Source: an uncultured Clostridia bacterium (lineage in GTDB: Bacteria > Bacillota > Clostridia > Oscillospirales > Ruminococcaceae). From it: a stretch of 64,000 nucleotides of DNA. Below are positions 57,786 to 64,000 of this stretch, in pieces. The stretch covers positions 1-64,000 of the forward strand of contig CANQUM010000002.1 of NCBI GenBank assembly GCA_947627045.1, written 5' to 3'. Position numbers and translations under genes: made by a program. Below the pieces are notes generated by a model. It was not told the DNA's origin. It saw only the letters and a list, made by a program, of their open reading frames with translations, and did not search any database. Every line of letters starts with the position of its first letter. The stretch's first letter is position 1.

Positions 57786-60089
57786 TTATTTTACTTCTCT
57801 TGCACAGAATAGACCTCTTGAGCCTGTTGCAATATAAAAGGTACCGAACTCTCTAGGATCGCCCGAAATACTTATCACTGTTCCAAAATGCTGATCATCA
57901 TTACTTAAAAGCTCAAAGGTTTCTCCGTAGTCGCAGCTTCTCCAATAACCGTATTTACCATTAATAGTTCCGCTCGTATAAATAACAGGCACATCAGAGC
58001 CGTCTTTAGGCTTGCCGAATCCCACGCCGCGAGTAAATTCGTTCGGCTTTGTAATATGAATACAGTTTACCTTCTTAGCGATCTCGTCAAATTCCAAGCG
58101 CCAAAGCCCTGCAGGACCAAAAGATAACCAAAGGGTTTTTTCCTTTCCGCTTTCGGCACGCACCTCAATATGCCGAAGTTTTAGCTCCCTTCTGCTTTTC
58201 GGAGCTTCAAATATCCCGTTAGGAATACACTCATAAAAGGTTTTACCCTTATCAACGCTTATAAACATTGTTGACTCTTTGTTTATCGCCATAAAGATAT
58301 TCGGGTTTACCCTGTCTGCCAAAATATATAAAGACACAGGATCTTTTTCAAAATCTCGGCTGCCGACAAAAACAGACTTCCTCCACGTTTTTCCCTCATC
58401 GTCGGTATAAACGACGCCGTCGGTCAAAAATTCGTGCTGTTGAGCAATAGCCCAGATTATTCTTTTCCCGTCCGCTGATAAAGCGACCCAGCCTGAGTCT
58501 GTATTAGGTTTTTTAATATTGTCGCAAAGTGTGTCTATCTTTTCACTTAATCCATATGGAAAATCCAAGTGCCTCCAGGTTTTGCATTGGTCGTGAGAAA
58601 TAATAACTCCGCCGACAGTCTCGCCTGTCCAGTTGCCTCTGGGAGTTGCAGCAACGATATATGGGTTCTCATCTGTAAAATCAGCATTCAGACAGGTTAT
58701 ATATCTGTCTCCGTTTTCGTTCGCAAAGGAGTTTTCAGGAATTTCATCAACGCTTGAAAACGCAAAACCTCCCAAGTCGCCGACAATATCTATACATCTT
58801 ACATTTCCTTTAGGGGGGCTGTATACATTGATATGAACGGTTTCCTCCATACCCTCGCAAAGAGGCTCCCACACGACCGTACTGCCGTTTTCAGATACAG
58901 TTAAATTATTTGATACAAACACGCCCGTACCTGTATTGAACACTGCCATATCCGGGTCGAATGGATTTATTTTTATGTCGCTCATCCAATGAACCAATAG
59001 CCTGTTGGAATTATATTCAGGCTTCATATAAGGCACTATAAAATTCATTTTTCCAACGCTTAAATCATATAGAATCTGTTTCCAGCTATCGCCGTTATCA
59101 AAACTTATATAGATACTGTTAGGGTGAGCCTCGCCTATTTCCGACAGAATTAACATTCCGTCATGGAGATCCACTCCGCTCAATCCCACGCCTAAGACAT
59201 TTTCAGGTGTAATATCATTTTGCATATTTTCAATTATCCTGCCGTTGTTATCAAGCTCGTATCTGAATATTCTTCCGCTTGCGATTTTAGCCGAATCGCA
59301 GGTGTATCTATAAGGCTCTTTATCCTCACCCGTTTGACAGAACGTAACATAAAAATACCGCTTGCCGGTTTTTTTATTAGTGCCGAAAGAACTTCTCTGG
59401 GCAACAAACCCCGCTAAAGCCGAAACAGCAGAATAATCAGCCTCTGGCTGAGCAACTTTAAAAAAGCTCTCTCCGTTATCATATGAGGCGTAAAGCGAAT
59501 GTCCTCTGAATTTTTGACCGTCCTTATCAGAGATATTCTCTCCTCCGCTTGCACCTACGAAAACCGTGCGGTTCTCGCCCGACTGAACAGCGTTTACAAA
59601 TGTCAGATTAGTTTCGCCGTTTACATTCAGCTTATCCCAGCTTTCGCCCTCGTTTCTTGACCGCAAAAGACCAGACGATTGAGAGGCAAAAAACAAATCA
59701 TTCCCGATTTTTATTAACCTTTCGCCTGTTGCTCTGCCCATGCAATTTCCGTGAATACCGCACGGAATTGATTTTATTTCAAAGCTCTCACCCTTATTAT
59801 GACTTATGCAAAGCTCGCCTTTTTTATGATCTCCGCAGGCTATGTAAAGAACATTACCGTCGTTTTCGTCTAACGCAATGGACAAGGGATAGCACTGATT
59901 TGGCTCTATCGACGTAACGCTGTCAATAAGAGAGACCCACCTGATGTTTTCAAAATCGAACCTATAAACTCCGCCTATATCAGTTCTTGCGTAAAGAATG
60001 TCTGGTATTTTATTATGAAAAACAAAGCCTGTTACAAAGCCTCCGCCGCCTATCTTGAAATTCTTATACTCATAGTTGACTTTATTCAT
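57786..60089 (-). CDS. GH74-like / BNR-repeat glycosyl hydrolase, apparently cytoplasmic
   Basis: GGGGFVTGFVFHNKIPDILYARTDIGGVYRFD; repeated S.D.G.S/TW motifs; no signal peptide. Confidence 0.82.
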   Translation of the reverse strand: MNKVNYEYKNFKIGGGGFVTGFVFHNKIPDILYARTDIGGVYRFDFENIRWVSLIDSVTSIEPNQCYPLSIALDENDGNVLYIACGDHKKGELCISHNKGESFEIKSIPCGIHGNCMGRATGERLIKIGNDLFFASQSSGLLRSRNEGESWDKLNVNGETNLTFVNAVQSGENRTVFVGASGGENISDKDGQKFRGHSLYASYDNGESFFKVAQPEADYSAVSALAGFVAQRSSFGTNKKTGKRYFYVTFCQTGEDKEPYRYTCDSAKIASGRIFRYELDNNGRIIENMQNDITPENVLGVGLSGVDLHDGMLILSEIGEAHPNSIYISFDNGDSWKQILYDLSVGKMNFIVPYMKPEYNSNRLLVHWMSDIKINPFDPDMAVFNTGTGVFVSNNLTVSENGSTVVWEPLCEGMEETVHINVYSPPKGNVRCIDIVGDLGGFAFSSVDEIPENSFANENGDRYITCLNADFTDENPYIVAATPRGNWTGETVGGVIISHDQCKTWRHLDFPYGLSEKIDTLCDNIKKPNTDSGWVALSADGKRIIWAIAQQHEFLTDGVVYTDDEGKTWRKSVFVGSRDFEKDPVSLYILADRVNPNIFMAINKESTMFISVDKGKTFYECIPNGIFEAPKSRRELKLRHIEVRAESGKEKTLWLSFGPAGLWRLEFDEIAKKVNCIHITKPNEFTRGVGFGKPKDGSDVPVIYTSGTINGKYGYWRSCDYGETFELLSNDDQHFGTVISISGDPREFGTFYIATGSRGLFCAREVK

Positions 60090-60111
60090 AAATATAACCT
60101 CTTTCAGAATA

Positions 60112-61098
60112 TTATGAATACTTTTTCTGTTTTCTCACTGTGTCTCTGCGGTTTACTATATAAATTCCGGCGCTGACTAAGATCATAGAAATAAAAGCCG
60201 AAACACCGAAAGTCTCGCTTTCGGCAAGAAAAATAAGCGAGAAAACCGAACCGAACACAGGATTCAGAAATCCGAAAACTGTTACCTTAGAAACAGGATT
60301 ATACTTCAAAAGCACAGACCAAAGACTATATGCAGCTGCCGAAAGAAAAGCAAGATATAAAAGCATAATCACTGCCTTAGTGGAATTAATTTTTAACGTT
60401 CCGCCAAAGACCAGTCCTACAATTGTCATAACCGCTCCGCCGAACATAAACTGCCAGCCGCTTAAAAGGATCGGGCTTGTACTTGATGAATACCTTTTCA
60501 TAAGCACAGAAGAAAGAGCATATCCGATTGCAGAAAGCAGAATAAAGCCTTCGCCTGTAAGTTTAAACTGAAAGTCAAGACCTGTGAGGTTTATAAGTAT
60601 CACTCCAATAAAGCCTATAAGACTTCCAAATATTTTTGCAGCACTTAACCTTTCAAGTTTAAACACCATACACGAAACAAAAAGAGCGATAAATACGCTT
60701 GCTCCATCGAGAACAGACGCCTTGACCCCTGTGGTATGCGAAAGACCGATATAGAAAAACAAATACTGAATTATCGTCTGAAACAAAGAAAGCATAACTA
60801 TTTTGCCTGCTGAATTTTTACTTGGAAGAAGCGGTCTTTTTTCAATGACACTTCCCAAAAGAACCGTAAAAACGCCCGCAATAAAAAATCTAATCCCTGC
60901 AAATAGAATTTGAGAAAACGTATCACTGCTTTCTATACCAAAAAGCCTGTAGCCTATTTTAACGCAGGGAAAAGCGCTTCCCCACAAAGCACAGCACACC
61001 GTTGCACATAATACAACAACACCAGTCCTTATCAAAATTAACTGGATCTTGCTTTTCTCTTTTGAATCACCTGAATGTAAATTCTCTTTATCCGTCAT
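60112..61098 (-). CDS. EamA/DMT-superfamily transporter
   Basis: ~10 TM helices; WGSAFPCVKIGY; AAYSLWSVLLKYNPVSKVTVFGFLNPVFGSVFSLIFLAE. Confidence 0.88.
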   Translation of the reverse strand: MTDKENLHSGDSKEKSKIQLILIRTGVVVLCATVCCALWGSAFPCVKIGYRLFGIESSDTFSQILFAGIRFFIAGVFTVLLGSVIEKRPLLPSKNSAGKIVMLSLFQTIIQYLFFYIGLSHTTGVKASVLDGASVFIALFVSCMVFKLERLSAAKIFGSLIGFIGVILINLTGLDFQFKLTGEGFILLSAIGYALSSVLMKRYSSSTSPILLSGWQFMFGGAVMTIVGLVFGGTLKINSTKAVIMLLYLAFLSAAAYSLWSVLLKYNPVSKVTVFGFLNPVFGSVFSLIFLAESETFGVSAFISMILVSAGIYIVNRRDTVRKQKKYS

Positions 61099-61114
61099 TT
61101 AAACTATCTCCGAA

Positions 61115-61861
61115 TTATTGACCATTATATTGAGTCCAATTTTCATATTTCAACATATGATACAAGCCGTCAATTACCCATTGCTGGGACGAAAACATTT
61201 TACAAACTTCTATCTTTTTATTATATAATTTATCATCTAACGGCGTCATTTTACTTTCAAACTTAGGTATTTTCTTCCTACTGTGATATTTGCCGAAATA
61301 ATAAAGAACATTTTGTTTTCCTAGTTTCTCACACTCGTTGCTTACTATCTCACTGATTGCCTTATGATGAATATGACCGTATTCTCCGTCTTTATTGTGA
61401 GTAACTATCAAATTCCAGTCCTGCATTTCCAGAAAATTATCGACAGTTTTAAATACCTTATACTTAATTCCGTACCAATTATCTCTTTTGCGGAATGTCT
61501 TATCCGGAAAATCCAATATGATTGGAATGTTGGAGTTGTTTAAAGAAGTAACAGCATTAATAAACTCATCTTTTCTGACATTGTTATAACCGTCAGTAAA
61601 GCATACCACTAAATATCCTCCTTCTTCCAAATGACCTCCGCCCCAAATAGTTTCATCATCTGGATGAGCAACTATCATAAGTTTATCTACACTTGAAGTG
61701 TTAATGCTTCCAAGAATATCTTTATCATAATAGCTTTTACCGACTCTATTCTCCCAATACACACCTGATAATAGTATAAACAATACAATTACAGTGGTTA
61801 TAATAACTGCCAGTCTTTTTAATAAACACCAGCTTTTGATTGTTTTTAATGAACTGTTCAT
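61115..61861 (-). CDS. Membrane-anchored PIG-L/LmbE-family deacetylase
   Basis: MIVAHPDDETIWGGGHL; HNKDGEYGHIHHKAISE; N-terminal TM. Confidence 0.88.
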   Translation of the reverse strand: MNSSLKTIKSWCLLKRLAVIITTVIVLFILLSGVYWENRVGKSYYDKDILGSINTSSVDKLMIVAHPDDETIWGGGHLEEGGYLVVCFTDGYNNVRKDEFINAVTSLNNSNIPIILDFPDKTFRKRDNWYGIKYKVFKTVDNFLEMQDWNLIVTHNKDGEYGHIHHKAISEIVSNECEKLGKQNVLYYFGKYHSRKKIPKFESKMTPLDDKLYNKKIEVCKMFSSQQWVIDGLYHMLKYENWTQYNGQ

Positions 61862-61904
61862 TGTCAGTTAAATCTCCTTAATTTATACTTTCGCAATTAT
61901 TATT

Positions 61905-63983
61905 TTAATTACTTTGCCGTTTATTATATTTTTTACTTAACCTAAAATAAAAACGTTTTTTTAATATTTGTACTGACAATATGAAAGCGAATATCAAAAC
62001 TCCCAAAAGCGAAATTATTTTCGCTTCTTTCAAAAGCGGAGCTTTATATACTATTTTAATATTATGTTTCCCTTTTGAAATCTCAAAACCGATAAACGCT
62101 TTATCGACTGTTTCAATATCCGTCTTTTTCCCGTCAACATAAGCGCTGAAGCCCTTGTCATACGGAACTGACAGCTTAAAATAACTGTTGTCATTTTTAA
62201 CATTTATCGTTCCCTGGAAAACATCGCCTTTGGTTTTTGACTTATTTATTATAAACTCATCAATATCGTTTTTCAAGCCCTCAAGCTCGCTCTTTTTAAC
62301 AGTATAGAACCTCCAGTCAGACAGCTTGTATTCACCCCTTGAAAAATTAAGTGTAATACTTTCTATAGGCTCGTTTGATGACAAAACAAAACAAAAGCTG
62401 TTATTATTGTTATAATACTTCCACTCAGGCTCTGTAAGTTTGTTTTTTATACCGTTTATCGTCATATAAATGTCGGTAGGTTCTTTCGAAATTTTATTAT
62501 CGGCATTGCAAGTGATAATAAGATAGTCATTTATGGGATTTTTAAGATTTACAACGCATTTGTCAGAATCATAAGCATTTTTTGTGCCTGATGTTTTAAA
62601 ATGCCGATTATTTTTTTCAAAGGTATTAACATAAACGGTATTTTCCTGTTTGTCATACCTTATATTTTCAGGAAGCTCCGCAAAGAGCTCGTTTGCCAAA
62701 TCAACGCCCTTGTCTTCAACACCATCTATTGGAACGTCTGATAATTTTTCATCGACGGCAATATAATCCATCAGTGCCTTCATATTGTAAGGATAAGCGA
62801 GTTTGTCATACTGCTCACAGCTTATAAGATTTGATGACGCATAACCAAGAGGCATAACATTCTCATTCACAAACAGAGTTATATTTTTTTCTCTTTTGAC
62901 CTCTTTATATCCGTTTGGAACAGATACACGTTTTTTTGAAAGCGTTTTGTTATCTACAAATAAATACCTATTCCCAATAAAAGAGCAGAAAAAGGAATTC
63001 ATAGTTTCAGAGATCATTGCAGAGATCCTGTGCGGCATTTCATTTTGGAACTCATCATAATAAAAATGATTATACAGCTGGCTCTGAAGCGATGAATATA
63101 CCGTTGTCTGGTAATAATTTTCACCGTAGACCTTGTTAATAGTCTCACTCTCGTCAGCAAACAGAGAAACACGGTATACGCTTTTGTCGTTTTTTGAAAA
63201 ATTTGTACTGTCAATCTCTTTGGAATATTCTTTATCCACCTTTACGACGTCTTTTTTAAGGCTGAGAGTGTCATAAGAATTAAATGTCAGACAAAGAGCA
63301 AACACAGCTATAGAAATAATTGAAATAAACGCTGTAGAATTCCCTTTTTTATAGTAAATTAAAAATGCTGCATTTAAAAAGACAATATCAATTATCAAAG
63401 GCAGTAAAATACTGTTTTCCTCATTGATAAGCAAATATATAGCGCCGCCTAAAACTATTCCTAAATTCATCAGAACCCAAAAACGCATTGAAATATTTCT
63501 ATCAAAAACTGCTTTGACAAATTCGGCAGTCAGCAGCAAAGCAATAGGTATAAGCGGAATTATTGCTTTGTTTTCGCTATACATAAAGCCGTTCATTACG
63601 AAGGGTAAAATCTTAAACACCACAAAGGCTGACAGTACAATTCCTATAAACCTATAGCCTTTATTTTTTCTTAACACTGCAAAAACAATTGCCATAAGAG
63701 AAATTAAAGTCAGCCCTAAAGAATAAAAATCATATAAAACAACGTCATAATCAAGCGTCGGAATTAAAATATCCTTCAAAGAAACATTTGTGTTCGTCTC
63801 GGCTCTGCCCTGCATAATTGCATTTAATGTCGGCAGCCACAATACCGCCGAGATCATAACCGATACAAGCATACATATTCCCAAATTCACAACTGTTTTA
63901 ACATACTCTTTTATCCTGAATGCGGAATTTTTATTCAAATAAACAGCCGTAATATAGACAAAAACAGTAAGATAACTTCCCAC
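61905..63983 (-). CDS. YfhO-family membrane protein (5' end probably beyond window)
   Basis: Polytopic N-terminal part; SVPYDKGFSAYVDGKKTDIETVDKAFIGFEISKGKHNIKIVYKAP. Confidence 0.8.
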   Translation of the reverse strand: MGSYLTVFVYITAVYLNKNSAFRIKEYVKTVVNLGICMLVSVMISAVLWLPTLNAIMQGRAETNTNVSLKDILIPTLDYDVVLYDFYSLGLTLISLMAIVFAVLRKNKGYRFIGIVLSAFVVFKILPFVMNGFMYSENKAIIPLIPIALLLTAEFVKAVFDRNISMRFWVLMNLGIVLGGAIYLLINEENSILLPLIIDIVFLNAAFLIYYKKGNSTAFISIISIAVFALCLTFNSYDTLSLKKDVVKVDKEYSKEIDSTNFSKNDKSVYRVSLFADESETINKVYGENYYQTTVYSSLQSQLYNHFYYDEFQNEMPHRISAMISETMNSFFCSFIGNRYLFVDNKTLSKKRVSVPNGYKEVKREKNITLFVNENVMPLGYASSNLISCEQYDKLAYPYNMKALMDYIAVDEKLSDVPIDGVEDKGVDLANELFAELPENIRYDKQENTVYVNTFEKNNRHFKTSGTKNAYDSDKCVVNLKNPINDYLIITCNADNKISKEPTDIYMTINGIKNKLTEPEWKYYNNNNSFCFVLSSNEPIESITLNFSRGEYKLSDWRFYTVKKSELEGLKNDIDEFIINKSKTKGDVFQGTINVKNDNSYFKLSVPYDKGFSAYVDGKKTDIETVDKAFIGFEISKGKHNIKIVYKAPLLKEAKIISLLGVLIFAFILSVQILKKRFYFRLSKKYNKRQSN

Positions 63984-64000
63984 ACTGAAATAGTAGCTTG

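Noticed and set aside
1-64000. CRISPR arrays, tRNA/rRNA genes, intact prophage or IS elements
   Set aside because: No regularly spaced repeats, RNA genes or transposase/phage structural ORFs were recognised by reading; a tRNAscan/CRISPRCasFinder run would be needed to exclude them fully.

Overview
This is a 64-kb low-GC Firmicutes chromosomal window. Gene content suggests a fermentative Ruminococcus/Oscillospiraceae-like anaerobe (inference). Most of it is ordinary: argS, murI, ddl, rlmB, an ogg-type glycosylase, pflA, hydE/hydG/hydF, rex-adhE, asnB, pckG, rnr, secG, lnt, cca and rubrerythrin, plus polysaccharide genes (GH5, GH127-like, GH74-like, a FucI-like isomerase with DUF4867) and two YfhO-like membrane proteins. 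The observations I rate highest are: (1) a ~200-nt leader upstream of the TM1266-hydEGF operon, with a near-consensus promoter and a segment that can pair either with the 5' leader or with an intrinsic terminator, i.e. a riboswitch/attenuator layout I cannot match to a known class; (2) a three-piece pyruvate formate-lyase, in which the catalytic body lacks the glycyl-radical domain, followed by a degenerate half-domain ORF and a separate 83-aa glycyl-radical subunit; (3) an 891-aa P1B-ATPase-like protein that appears to have lost every catalytic motif and carries a long acidic N-terminus; (4) four clustered secreted proteins sharing a Lys-rich Fn3-like C-terminal module; (5) two Rex-type operators placed exactly 8 bp upstream of consensus promoters for rex-adhE and pckG; (6) a hairpin-rich intergenic element bounded by two similar terminators. 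No rRNA, tRNA, CRISPR array or complete mobile element was recognised. All family assignments come from reading motifs, with no database search.
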